Source of the DNA: Shewanella eurypsychrophilus
GTDB taxonomy: Bacteria > Pseudomonadota > Gammaproteobacteria > Enterobacterales > Shewanellaceae
Length of the DNA stretch: 64,000 nucleotides
Assembly: GCF_007004545.3 (NCBI RefSeq)
Contig: NZ_CP045503.2
Location: 1,644,501 to 1,708,500 of the forward strand
Reading direction: 5' to 3'
The translations under genes and the position numbers were made by a program. Of the stretch, positions 43,022-51,894 are shown piece by piece; position 1 is the stretch's first letter, and each line of letters begins with the position of its first letter. Below the pieces are notes generated by a model. It searched no databases, was not told the origin of the DNA, and was given only the letters and a program-made list of their open reading frames with translations.

Positions 43022-43745
43022 CTCGAATACGGTTAACGTTGCGGTTCATCAGGTGACGTAGCAGGTAACGAAATAGGAACTTTTTAATTCCGCTCAAATT
43101 ACTGCCATATTTTGCGTAAAAGTCATCGGGTTGAACATACAGGCCAAAATCATCGGCAATCCCTTCGCTTTGAATATAGGTATCTTGGCCTTTCCAATCG
43201 ATATCCGGGTTTGAGAGACATTTAGTTGAGATACCATAGCCTGAAAATTGTTTGCACTGCTGACTGAAGCTTTTCTGTACCTGAGTAAGGTAGTCGCGGT
43301 CGATAATATAACCCTCTAAGTTAATCCAGCGACCATCTAGCTCGACTTCCACCCAGCTATGGATTATTCGTTTCGGTGCTATCGCAAAAAGATAGTTGGG
43401 TACTGCGCCACGCTGCAGCTCGTTAAAGATGGTAAAACCATGGAATCGACTGGAGATCCCAACGGCTCTAAGCAGTGCCATAAGTAGAGTGCCTTTGGTA
43501 TTGCATTGGCCGTAGCCATCTTTTAACACTTGGCTGGCATTAAGGCGGTCATCAGCGTTATAGCCAAATAGGATCTCATCGCGCACATAGGTATATATTG
43601 CCCCTATTGCATCATATTGACTTAGCTGCGCCCAGCCACGTATATCGACGAGCTTCTGCATACTTGGGTGCTCAAAATCTAACATCTTAGTGGTTTGTAG
43701 ATGCTGTTTAGTTATCTCGTTTTGCTTGGTTGATATTCTTGTCAT
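43008..43745 (-). CDS. transglutaminase-like cysteine protein
   Basis: A 245-residue protein with a transglutaminase-like catalytic core: Cys in DGYGQCNTKGTLL, His in IIHSWVEVELDGRW, followed by INLEGYIID with the likely acidic partner. Such domains act as peptidases or cross-linking enzymes. CAGGAGTTAGCA places the start at 43745 and not at the TTG at 43763. There is no signal peptide, so it is probably cytoplasmic. Its end overlaps the end of the convergent DUF4937 gene, and the AraC gene lies upstream in the same direction. Confidence 0.8.
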   Translation of the reverse strand: MTRISTKQNEITKQHLQTTKMLDFEHPSMQKLVDIRGWAQLSQYDAIGAIYTYVRDEILFGYNADDRLNASQVLKDGYGQCNTKGTLLMALLRAVGISSRFHGFTIFNELQRGAVPNYLFAIAPKRIIHSWVEVELDGRWINLEGYIIDRDYLTQVQKSFSQQCKQFSGYGISTKCLSNPDIDWKGQDTYIQSEGIADDFGLYVQPDDFYAKYGSNLSGIKKFLFRYLLRHLMNRNVNRIRAKGI

Positions 43746-43890
43746 TGCTAACTCCTGAATCAAGCTGTCGTATCTACTTAGAGACTATCTACTAAGTGTC
43801 TATCGATTGAGTATCTATGTGCTGATAATAGGAGTTTGTGCCGCAGATAAATTGAATAAACTGGCTAACTTGATCGGATATCTAGCTCAC

Positions 43891-44634
43891 TTATTTAAGT
43901 AGGAATAGGATCAATGCTTGCCGAATTGTCATGCCAAATTGATTTTTAAAGGTTCGGCTCAGGTGAGCACTGTCGGCAAAGCCAGCTAGGTAAGCAGCCT
44001 GAGTTGCATTGTTGCCATTTTTAAGGGCATTAAGGGCGCAGAACATTCGACGCCATAGCAGATAGGGGCGCCAAGTTATGCCCATCTGCTCGCGAAAAAG
44101 ATGCAGAAAGCGACTCTCTGATAGAGCTAGTTGCTCAGCTATCTTTGCTGCCCGCCAACCGCTGGGTTTAACGCAATCGCCATTAATGCACTTGTCCAGT
44201 TGTGAAACCAGTTCCTGTATGCGTTTGTCAGTGGGCTGACTGGTGAATGTATCGGGATAACTGCCTAGACCTAGTTGCCCAAAGAGTGGGGCTAACTGGG
44301 GAAAGGGTTGGTCGTCGCTGCTGGGAATTGATGGAATAGTGGATGATTGCAGCGCTATATCGCATGTAGAGCGGCCAGCAAGCTTCTCTTGCAGTGCTTT
44401 TCCCCAATGGCTCAGAGGTTCGATCAGGAGTATCCACCCAGATGTCATTGAGAGTTGGTGCTCAACGTCCGCATCGATTAATAGTGCGCCAGTGCCGACA
44501 TTGCCATTGAGTTGATAAGTTGAGTTACTGCTTGGCCATATCAGCTGAATAGCATGATGCTTATGGGCTGCAGTATCGAGTGCTGCGCCATAAATAATTA
44601 ACATGCCGGGCTCAAGCCAAACAGTTGGACGCAT
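43891..44634 (-). CDS. AraC-family transcriptional regulator
   Basis: A 247-residue regulator with a C-terminal double helix-turn-helix: first motif AAKIAEQLALSESRFLHLF, second NATQAAYLAGFADSAHLSRT, then FGMTIRQAL. The N-terminal part is a cupin-like sensing domain (MLIIYGAALDTAAHKHHAIQ). It is upstream of and co-directional with the transglutaminase-like gene, 145 bases apart. The target and ligand are unknown. Confidence 0.85.
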   Translation of the reverse strand: MRPTVWLEPGMLIIYGAALDTAAHKHHAIQLIWPSSNSTYQLNGNVGTGALLIDADVEHQLSMTSGWILLIEPLSHWGKALQEKLAGRSTCDIALQSSTIPSIPSSDDQPFPQLAPLFGQLGLGSYPDTFTSQPTDKRIQELVSQLDKCINGDCVKPSGWRAAKIAEQLALSESRFLHLFREQMGITWRPYLLWRRMFCALNALKNGNNATQAAYLAGFADSAHLSRTFKNQFGMTIRQALILFLLK

Positions 44635-44680
44635 ATGTTATTGGTCTCTTTCTTTATGAGTTAAAGTGAAGCTATTAAAC

Positions 44681-45532
44681 TTACTGGAAATAGTTCCAGA
44701 TTTTAAGGGCTACTGGTCCCAAGGCCCTATTTTTTAGCTTAGCGATATACATAGGCAGTTTGAAATCACCTAAGGTATTTAAGCTAACGAGTTCCCCTGA
44801 TTTCAGCTCTTTCTTCACCATATGTTCAGGCAGGCGTCCCCAGCCAAGGCCTTGAGTGATTAAGGTCTTTTTAGTGTGCAGGTCAGTGACATACCACTTA
44901 AGCGCTTCATCAATAATACTGGTATCTGGCGATCTTTTGTCAGTAGATTTGACGATGACCTGAGGATAGTTTGCAAGTTCATCCTCAGTGACATGACTCG
45001 TATCATCAAGAGGCAGCTGTGTAGAGATAAGCAGGGGAATATTCATGGTATCGATTAAGTTATAGTCCACCGCTTTATTTTTAAAAGGGGTGCCATATAT
45101 AGCAATATCGACCTTTTCATCCAGTAGCATTCTCTCACCGGATGCGACTTCGATCTCTAGATGAATCGTGGTGCTAGGGAAGTCTTGCTTAAGCTCGAGC
45201 AATAACTGAGTGATTTTATCTAAGGGGAAGTTGGAGCTAACGCCCAGACGAAGTTCTGTCTCACTCTCGCCTTTGAGTTCATTGACGTAAGTTTCGAAAT
45301 CACTTGCCTGCTTGAGTAACTGTCGAATTTTAACGATTAAGAGTTTGCCGTCTGCAGTGAGCTCTGGTCGATAAGTTTGACGGTTAAAGATCTGAAGATC
45401 GTAATAGGTTTCTACTTGTTTTACTGAGTAGGACACAGCCGAGCGCACCTTATGCAGTTTCTCGCTGGCTTTTTGAAAGCTGCCCTCTGCACAGATGGTA
45501 TCGATAACCTGAAGATGTTCTAAATTCACCAT
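44681..45532 (-). CDS. LysR-family transcriptional regulator
   Basis: A 283-residue LysR regulator. The winged helix is at the N-terminus (LEHLQVIDTICAEGSFQKAS, then KLHKVRSAVSYSVKQVE). The rest is the periplasmic-binding-protein-like effector domain. It is divergent from the SDR gene at 45658 with 125 bases between starts, the usual arrangement for a LysR regulator and its target. The inducer is unknown. Confidence 0.88.
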   Translation of the reverse strand: MVNLEHLQVIDTICAEGSFQKASEKLHKVRSAVSYSVKQVETYYDLQIFNRQTYRPELTADGKLLIVKIRQLLKQASDFETYVNELKGESETELRLGVSSNFPLDKITQLLLELKQDFPSTTIHLEIEVASGERMLLDEKVDIAIYGTPFKNKAVDYNLIDTMNIPLLISTQLPLDDTSHVTEDELANYPQVIVKSTDKRSPDTSIIDEALKWYVTDLHTKKTLITQGLGWGRLPEHMVKKELKSGELVSLNTLGDFKLPMYIAKLKNRALGPVALKIWNYFQ

Positions 45533-45657
45533 GGTCTAATAATATGACCGTTATGTACTAAAAGCTATGCTTTTTTGTGAACAAGTGTTGCCTTACAGTT
45601 ATCTCATTCGAACAAGCTCACTGAATGAAAATCACATGAGAAAAGGAAGCAAAGACG

Positions 45658-46266
45658 ATGAAAATTTTAGCAATCGGTGCAAACGGCGTTATTGGTCAAG
45701 CAGTAGTGAAGCATTTATCACAACTCCATGATGTTATCTCGGTGGGCCATAGCCGCGGAGCGATAACAGTCGATACCCAGAGTAAGGAATCGATTCGAGC
45801 CCTGTTTGAGCAAGTCGGCATGGTCGATGCGGTGGTGAGCATGGCAGGTAATGGTGCCATGGGCAGCCTTGCGGATATGCCAGACTCTGGTTACCAGACT
45901 GTGCTAGACAGTAAAGTCATGGGGCAGGTCAATCTGGTTAGAATAGGATTGGAATACCTCAATCAGGGCGGCTCGATCACCTTAACATCGGGCCAGTCTT
46001 CAAATAATCCATCACCTGGGACTGCTGCTATCTCTATGGCAACAGCTGCAGTCAATGGTTTCGTAGGGGCTGCAGCACTTGAATTGACTGATGGCAAAAG
46101 GCTTAATGCTGTGAGCCCAAGTTTCGTCAAAGAAACCATGGAGATGCTCGGCATGGACAGCAGTACTGGTATGCCAGCCGATGAGCTTGCTGCCTATTAT
46201 GCTGCCAGTGTTAGCGGGCAGAAGAATGGTGTTGTTTATCAAGCCATAGGAGGTTTAGATGAATAA
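45658..46266 (+). CDS. short-chain dehydrogenase, atypical SDR
   Basis: A 202-residue NAD(P)-binding protein, shorter than classic SDRs. Cofactor motif AIGANGVIGQAVVKHL at the N-terminus; SMAGNGAMGSLADM stands in place of the usual NNAG. The middle has ITLTSGQSSNNPSPGTAAIS, lacking a normal YxxxK pair (serine is present, Tyr is not obvious). It is therefore an atypical member, and the activity is uncertain. It is probably the target of the divergent LysR regulator. GAAAAGGAAGC is the ribosome site. Confidence 0.8.
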   Translation: MKILAIGANGVIGQAVVKHLSQLHDVISVGHSRGAITVDTQSKESIRALFEQVGMVDAVVSMAGNGAMGSLADMPDSGYQTVLDSKVMGQVNLVRIGLEYLNQGGSITLTSGQSSNNPSPGTAAISMATAAVNGFVGAAALELTDGKRLNAVSPSFVKETMEMLGMDSSTGMPADELAAYYAASVSGQKNGVVYQAIGGLDE

Positions 46267-46432
46267 ACCGGCATATTTACTTCTCAGTAGCCATTAGCTG
46301 AGGTAATTGGTTAACAGTGATTGGCAAATCGCTATCGAGAAGAGTGAAAAGGTCAGTGTGTTTTCTACGGTTTTCTACATTAACACTACACTGAAGCACA
46401 GCACTGACCATTTTTATTTCTATCCTTGTCAA

Positions 46433-46720
46433 TTAATAAGCAACCCCGATGCGTTGCTGGGGATATTTAGCGGCTTCCAGCTCATCGATCATGGCGAGTG
46501 CATAGTCACTGACCGATATCTTGCTATTTCCCTCTGAATCGACGAGTAATTGCTCTGCGCCAACACGATACAGGGCTTGTTTTTCACCAGGGAAAATCAG
46601 CGCCGCCGGACTGATAAAAGTCCAGTTAATGGGACTGGTACTTTGACGAAATACCTCCAGTGCCTTGCCCATCTCTACTGACTCTGTGTGATATTCTGCT
46701 GGGTGAAAGGTAATATTCAA
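46433..46720 (-). pseudogene. 5'-truncated NAD(P)-binding oxidoreductase
   Basis: A 95-residue frame that reads as the C-terminal half of a YwnB/BVR-B-type NAD(P)-binding reductase: INWTFISPAALIFPGEK, LLVDSEGNSKISVSDYALAM, then a normal C-terminus. The N-terminal Rossmann half (about 110 residues expected) is absent. Sequence beyond 46720 on this strand does not continue the family, and the only start is a TTG without a ribosome site. I therefore call it a remnant. Confidence 0.7.
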
Positions 46721-46895
46721 GATAATGATGTGGGTTTGTTGCTTCGCTCAGCCAGTCGAGGAAAAGGCATTGTCAGGTTACCCTGCGATCAGGCTAATCC
46801 CGTCATTTTATCGCAGAGCAATGGCAAGAGGATATAAAACGGTTAGCGCCCGTGGATTAGGCCTATTGATTGATGTTTGTTGATTAGTTGCTGAC

Positions 46896-46919
46896 AATAA
46901 AAAGCCCCTAAAAGGGGCT
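46896..46919 (-). terminator. rho-independent terminator of the RNase HI gene
   Basis: Stem AGCCCCT (46903-46909), loop AAA, AGGGGCT (46913-46919). On the minus strand the hairpin is followed by TTTTTATT, so it terminates transcription from the gene ending at 46936. Confidence 0.9.
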
Positions 46920-46935
46920 CTTTACATTATGAGGA

Positions 46936-47703
46936 TTAACCCGCGCGTAAACTTAAAATCCCAGCAAGTTCTATTGGCTCTGGGTAACGGCAAAATGCTT
47001 CATCTTTTTTATCTATGGCATAGATAGACATTCTATCGGCTAGCTCGTTACCTTCGATGCCAATATGAGCCGCCACATGGGAGATCACCAGCTTTTCTTT
47101 AAGCTCATCATATAGGGCATGTGATGCCTGAATGATCTCCAGGTTCTTGATATCCCCGGCAGTCTTACGCTTCCAGCCTTTGGTTTTCCAGCCATAGGCC
47201 CAGTTAGTGATGCAATTGATTGAGTATTGGGAGTCACTACGGATATGTACTGACTTGCCTGCTGCCAAGTTCTCTTCTGCAAGTAATAGCGCCTGATGCA
47301 GTGCATTGAGTTCGGCGGAATTGTTGGTGCCGTAGCTATTATATAGGCCGTACCAAAGTTCAGACAAAGCGTTATCTTTATATACGGCTACGCCAGAGCC
47401 CGCTTTACCTGGGTTGGGCTCACAGCCACCATCGGTGTAGATAACGACATCGTAGTCAGCGTTAGAGGCTGATGTTTTAGCCGAAGGGGCTTTTTGACTC
47501 TTGCTTGGGCTAGAGGTATTAGCTGGCTTAGCAGCATAGGCGCTCGATGCACCTTTTGAAAATGCGGCATCGGCTTCGGCTTTTGTTGGAAAAGATTTGA
47601 ACTTGGCCTTAGGGAATTTATCGACCTGACGCTTGGCTTCATCCCAGGTGGTAAAAATCCCAGTTTCTCGACCGACCCAAACCACATAAAACTTTTTAGC
47701 CAT
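46936..47703 (-). CDS. rnhA: ribonuclease H with viroplasmin-like N-terminus
   Basis: RNase HI of 255 residues that cleaves RNA in RNA-DNA hybrids. The N-terminal 45 residues (FYVVWVGRETGIFTTWDEAK) are the viroplasmin/RHD domain, which binds hybrids. A flexible Ser/Ala/Lys linker follows (about residues 50-83). The catalytic domain has all acidic residues: VIYTDGGCEPNPGKAG, NSAELNAL, IRSDSQYSI and GNELADRMS. This eukaryote-like architecture is less common in gammaproteobacteria than the short RnhA, and a separate rnhA may exist elsewhere in the genome. Confidence 0.9.
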   Translation of the reverse strand: MAKKFYVVWVGRETGIFTTWDEAKRQVDKFPKAKFKSFPTKAEADAAFSKGASSAYAAKPANTSSPSKSQKAPSAKTSASNADYDVVIYTDGGCEPNPGKAGSGVAVYKDNALSELWYGLYNSYGTNNSAELNALHQALLLAEENLAAGKSVHIRSDSQYSINCITNWAYGWKTKGWKRKTAGDIKNLEIIQASHALYDELKEKLVISHVAAHIGIEGNELADRMSIYAIDKKDEAFCRYPEPIELAGILSLRAG

Positions 47704-47943
47704 TTGATACTCTTAACGTTACTAAACAAAAGAAAATATATTGTGGCAAATACTACGGTTACCCAGCGCAAAAGTCACCTAATCAGAGGCAAGAAGCGAT
47801 AAGACTGAGGTAGATTGCGCAATCTTACTGCAGATTTAAGGGAGAGCTTACTTTCTTAAGCGGCTAGGCTAACCCCATATAAGACGCTAGGTTGACTCAG
47901 ATGAGAATAGCTGTGAAATTAAGCACATAAGTTTTTACATTGA

Positions 47944-48240
47944 GTTAAAGCAGCCTACTCAAGGAGGATCCTGGGATTTGGATTTATCGATGCCGCTCAA
48001 TGTCGGTTAGAGGCTGTTTTTGTTGACGTGGAGGCCGTCGGTATGGGCATAGGTAAGTTACTCGCGACCGAGTTGGAAGTGCAGGCTAAAAAAGCGGGCG
48101 TTGAAGAATTAAGCTTATCCTCTTCATTAAATGCTGTCGGTTTTTATCAAGAGTTAGGATATATCGCTGGAGATGAGACTCAATGGCGGCACCCCAGTGG
48201 TATCAAACTTATGTGTATTCCCATGTGTAAATTACTATGA
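47944..48240 (+). pseudogene. 5'-truncated GNAT acetyltransferase
   Basis: The frame opens after a TGA at 47941 and reads through to 48240 with a C-terminal half of a GNAT protein: LGFGFIDAAQCRLEAVFVDV, then GMGIGKLLATELEVQAKKAG (acetyl-CoA motif) and NAVGFYQELGY. The N-terminal half is missing, and the only in-frame starts (for example GTG at 48028) fall inside the conserved core. AAGGAGG at 47961 precedes no usable start. It is most likely a remnant. Confidence 0.65.
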
Positions 48241-48384
48241 TCCACGCTGCTTTGCATCTCCCCAGCTATTCAGGCTGTAGGCTGACTCACAGAATTCCCC
48301 TTAGTCTTAGGTAAACTCTGTTACCAGTTAGATATATTTTTCGACCACTTAGGTCCATTTTTTGAATTTTTAGGAGTAAATAGT

Positions 48385-49326
48385 ATGACGAGTCGTCCCA
48401 TTATCTGTGATTGTGATCCAGGCCATGATGATGCCATCTCCCTTATTCTTGCTTTCAGTACTAAAGCCTTAGATGTGTTGGCCGTGACCACGAGTGCCGG
48501 CAATCAGACACCGGATAAGACACTCAATAATGCGCTGCGCATACTGACTTTACTGGAGCAATATGACGTGCCTGTGGCTGGCGGCGCACTTAAACCGCTG
48601 GCGCGGGAATTGATCATCGCCGACAATGTGCACGGCGAGTCTGGCCTAGATGGCCCTAAGCTACCAGATCCTGGTTTTGCTCCGGTTGAGCTTAACGCGG
48701 TGGAGCTAATGGCGCAGAAAATTCGTGCCAGTGAGGTTCCGGTTATTCTTAACCCTACGGGCCCTTTGACCAATATCGCCTTGTTGCTAGCCAGCCATCC
48801 CGAATTGCACGCTAAGATAGACAGCATTGTCTTGATGGGGGGCGCTGCGGCTGCGGGTAACTGGACGCCAGCCGCCGAGTTTAATATTTTTGTTGATCCT
48901 GAATCTGCCGATATGGTGTTTAAATCAGGTATTCCCATCGTCATGTGTGGGCTGGATGTGACTCACCAAGCTTATATCGTGCAACAAGATATAGAACGAA
49001 TTCGCGCCATAGATAATCCCGTGGCTCAGTGCGTCGCGGGTCTGTTGGATTTCTTCATGATCTATCATCAAGATCCTAAATGGGGACTCAAGGGCGCACC
49101 TCTGCACGACCCTTGCACCATAGCCTGGTTGCTGAAACCTGAGCTGTTTACAGCTCAAGATGCTTGGGTCGGTATAGAGACTAAGGGAGAGTATACTCAA
49201 GGTATGACAGTCGTGGATAGATATCAGCTATCGGGTAATAAGCCCAATGCCAAGGTGTTGTTCGATGTGGATCGTGACGGCTTTGTCGATCTAATTGTCG
49301 ACTGCCTGCAGGCTTACAATAAATAG
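48385..49326 (+). CDS. inosine/uridine-preferring nucleoside hydrolase
   Basis: A 313-residue Ca-dependent hydrolase that cleaves ribonucleosides into base and ribose. The N-terminal calcium and ribose motif [17 protein letters not shown] is diagnostic. [33 protein letters not shown] and the His-containing [16 protein letters not shown] follow the family pattern. Its product ribose fits the ribokinase gene 44 bases downstream, so the two form a nucleoside salvage operon. Base preference is not decidable by eye. Confidence 0.92.
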   Translation: MTSRPIICDCDPGHDDAISLILAFSTKALDVLAVTTSAGNQTPDKTLNNALRILTLLEQYDVPVAGGALKPLARELIIADNVHGESGLDGPKLPDPGFAPVELNAVELMAQKIRASEVPVILNPTGPLTNIALLLASHPELHAKIDSIVLMGGAAAAGNWTPAAEFNIFVDPESADMVFKSGIPIVMCGLDVTHQAYIVQQDIERIRAIDNPVAQCVAGLLDFFMIYHQDPKWGLKGAPLHDPCTIAWLLKPELFTAQDAWVGIETKGEYTQGMTVVDRYQLSGNKPNAKVLFDVDRDGFVDLIVDCLQAYNK

Positions 49327-49369
49327 CTTCTAATTTAAATACGTTATAAAAATAAGAGAACCAGGTTAT

Positions 49370-50296
49370 ATGACAAGACTTTTGGTCATTGGCAGCGCCA
49401 ATATCGATCACGTGATGGAGTTTGATTGTTTGCCCAAAGCTGGCGAGACCCTGATGAGTGAGGGTTATCGTATCGAACACGGTGGCAAAGGGGCGAATCA
49501 GGCAGTGGCTTGTGCCAGACTTAAAGGCGATGAGGCTGAAGTTAGTTTCATCTGTGCTTTGGGTTGTGACGACGCTGCCGATGCCATGGTGAATAGCTGG
49601 AATCAGGACGGTATCGCTCTGGAGCACATTAAGCAGTTTGAAGATGTCGCTACCGGGAGCGCGATGATTTTTGTCGGTGGTAACGGAGAAAATTCAATCG
49701 GGGTCGCTTCGGGCGCTAACTCGCGTCTATCGGCCGAATGGATAGATGAATGTGAGTCTGTTTTCGAGCTTTCAGACAGTCTGATTATCCAGCTGGAAAC
49801 TCCGCTGGCGAGTGTTAGGGCTGCATTGCAGCAGGCACGCAAACACGGATGTAAAACCATACTTAACCCTGCACCAGCGGCGAGACTAGACGATGACTTG
49901 TTATCTTTAGTAGATATTATTACGCCTAACGAGACTGAGGCCGAGGCATTGACGGGAGTGAGGGTTACCGATCTAGAATCAGCGGCTAATGCCGCTACGG
50001 CCTTGCATCGATCTGGTGTTTCTGTAGTTATTATAACTTTAGGATCTCAGGGGGCTTTTCTCAGTGAAAATACAGGGGAAAAGTTCCAAGGTTTGATTAA
50101 AGGTTATCAGGTGACGCCTGTCGATACAGTCGCTGCTGGAGATACCTTCAATGGTGCACTGATGGTGGGCTTATCCGAAGGCATGGAGATGAAAAAAGCA
50201 ATCGATTTTGCCAATCAATCAGCTGCCATCGCCGTGACGCGACATGGGGCTCAGCGTGGGATCCCTAAGCGGAGTGAGTTGGATTTTTCGCTTTAA
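49370..50296 (+). CDS. rbsK: ribokinase
   Basis: PfkB-family sugar kinase of 308 residues that phosphorylates ribose to ribose 5-phosphate with ATP. N-terminal signature VIGSANIDHVMEFDCLPKAG with GGKGANQAVACARLKG (pfkB motif 1); C-terminal DTVAAGDTFNGALMVGLSEG (motif 2) with the catalytic Asp in AAGDTF. It is co-directional with the nucleoside hydrolase and ends just before a terminator hairpin. Confidence 0.92.
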   Translation: MTRLLVIGSANIDHVMEFDCLPKAGETLMSEGYRIEHGGKGANQAVACARLKGDEAEVSFICALGCDDAADAMVNSWNQDGIALEHIKQFEDVATGSAMIFVGGNGENSIGVASGANSRLSAEWIDECESVFELSDSLIIQLETPLASVRAALQQARKHGCKTILNPAPAARLDDDLLSLVDIITPNETEAEALTGVRVTDLESAANAATALHRSGVSVVIITLGSQGAFLSENTGEKFQGLIKGYQVTPVDTVAAGDTFNGALMVGLSEGMEMKKAIDFANQSAAIAVTRHGAQRGIPKRSELDFSL

Positions 50297-50328
50297 ATAT
50301 GGTGTAAAAATTAATAAATGTAAACTTC

Positions 50329-50354
50329 AGAAGGGGCTGTATTTGGCCCCTTCT
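50329..50354 (+). terminator. terminator after ribokinase
   Basis: Arms AGAAGGGGC (50329-50337) and GCCCCTTCT (50346-50354) with an 8-base loop. The T-run is weak (TTCATGT) downstream of the hairpin. It lies between the convergent ribokinase and DUF1415 genes and may serve both. Confidence 0.7.
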
Positions 50355-50419
50355 TCATGTCTAAAACTACAGCCAATATTTTATAAATTGAGCTTATTTG
50401 ATACTGATTGGTATTAGAC

Positions 50420-50986
50420 TTACTTTTTCATGCATTCAGATAATAGCTTAGCGAAAAACTCACTGCCTTTACGCTGGGAAAATTCGATATTTCGCTCCGG
50501 AATGGTTTCTGGCTCGTTATAGTCAGCAAGAGCTTTTTCCATACTCGCTTCTCGAATGATATGTAGCACAGGGTAAGGAGAGCGGTTGGTATAGTTTGAG
50601 GGCTCATCCATGGGCTCGCCGTCAAAGCAATAGTCAGGGTGCATGCTGGCTAACTGATACACGCCTTCGTAACCTTGATCGATAAGCCGTTCGTTGGCTA
50701 AGTCGACCAAGTCCAGATAGGGATAAAATCCTTCAAAACCTCTGGGAATAATAAATAGGCAAGTTTCAACCTCAGGATTTTCATCTAGAAATTTGCATTC
50801 GCTGATCAAAGATTCGAGCACCATATGCATCTTAGATTCATCAATCACAGCGTAACGTATGCTGCCTTGCTCTACTTCACGACGTGCAAATGGACAGATA
50901 TTGTATTTCATGATGACACGTTCAACCCAGTTTTGAGTGTGCTGAGCAATGAGTTGCAATTCCTTGTCCTGTTCGTGCTGTGACAT
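50420..50986 (-). CDS. DUF1415 family protein
   Basis: A 188-residue soluble protein that I recognise as DUF1415: WVERVIMKYNICPFARREVE near the N-terminus, FIIPRGFEGFYPYLDLVDLA in the middle and FDGEPMDEPSNYTNRSPYP with PVLHIIRE later. The conserved Cys in NICPFA and a His in HPDYCFDGE suggest metal or redox chemistry, but no function is known to me. There is no operon partner. Confidence 0.8.
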   Translation of the reverse strand: MSQHEQDKELQLIAQHTQNWVERVIMKYNICPFARREVEQGSIRYAVIDESKMHMVLESLISECKFLDENPEVETCLFIIPRGFEGFYPYLDLVDLANERLIDQGYEGVYQLASMHPDYCFDGEPMDEPSNYTNRSPYPVLHIIREASMEKALADYNEPETIPERNIEFSQRKGSEFFAKLLSECMKK

Positions 50987-51092
50987 AGTGGTCTAGCCTT
51001 AATCTGTTTGGGTTACGCGTTGATGAAGCGCAAGGATAGGGAGGAAACTTGCTGGGTGCAAGCCTCAGTTTGAGACTGTTGTGACTGAGTGC

Positions 51093-51686
51093 TCAAGGCA
51101 ACACCATAGGAATAATTGAGGCAACTAATAATAGGGCCATACTGACATTGAAAATCTTCTGTTGGCGTGGACTTTTTAACAGCCGCTTTAAGGCTGCCCC
51201 AAACCCTAACCAAGTGATTGCACAGGGAAAAGCCACGGCGAGAAATACCAGCGCTATGGTGACAACTTGTGGCGTGATGGCAGTATCTATGCTGGTAAAG
51301 GTGGCTACAGCACCTACAGCCATGATCCAGCCTTTGGGGTTTACCCATTGAAAGGCGGCTGCTTGTAGGAAACTTAATGGGTTAGCGCTACCTTTGCCTT
51401 CCATCTTACTGCTGCTATTGGCGATCAGCCATGACAAGTAGAGCAAATAAGCTATGCCGACATATTTTATAACCATATGCAGCATTGGGTAGGCTTGGAA
51501 TACCGCGCTTAAGCCTAATCCTATGGCGAGCACCATACAAGGGAAGCCGATACAGATCCCGGTTAAGTGTGGCAGGCTACGTTTAATACCAAAATTTACC
51601 CCTGAGCTCATCAACATGACGTTGTTGGGGCCAGGTGTGATCCCAGATGAGAACGCAAACAGGGCAATCGCAAAAATAAGTTCCAT
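51093..51686 (-). CDS. LysE/RhtB-family exporter
   Basis: A 197-residue inner-membrane protein with about six hydrophobic segments. It exports amino acids or related metabolites. The N-terminal FSSGITPGPNNVMLMSSGVN is the family signature (TPGPNN), and FQWVNPKGWIMAVGAVATF is the second conserved block. The substrate is not predictable. Confidence 0.87.
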   Translation of the reverse strand: MELIFAIALFAFSSGITPGPNNVMLMSSGVNFGIKRSLPHLTGICIGFPCMVLAIGLGLSAVFQAYPMLHMVIKYVGIAYLLYLSWLIANSSSKMEGKGSANPLSFLQAAAFQWVNPKGWIMAVGAVATFTSIDTAITPQVVTIALVFLAVAFPCAITWLGFGAALKRLLKSPRQQKIFNVSMALLLVASIIPMVLP

Positions 51687-51894
51687 GGGACCTATGATAA
51701 AATCGACGGTGATTCAAAAAGGAACGGCTAGTTTAACGGACATTAATACCTTAGGAATAGCTAAATCTGCTCATGGTTCAAAGAGGGGTTCTGCTTGATT
51801 ACAATGTTTGTAATTTTGGTTACTTATGAGTCAGCTTAGGTTAACCTCAGCTAAGTTATTGTTGGAGTATTGAATACTGTTAAATGCCCATTGT

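Noticed and set aside
46307-46537. 76-codon plus frame between the SDR gene and the reductase remnant
   Set aside because: It begins at an unsupported alternative start and runs antisense into the reductase remnant; no protein-like motifs.
51523-51798. 91-codon plus frame antisense to the LysE-type exporter
   Set aside because: It mirrors the exporter's coding strand and has no ribosome site or family features.
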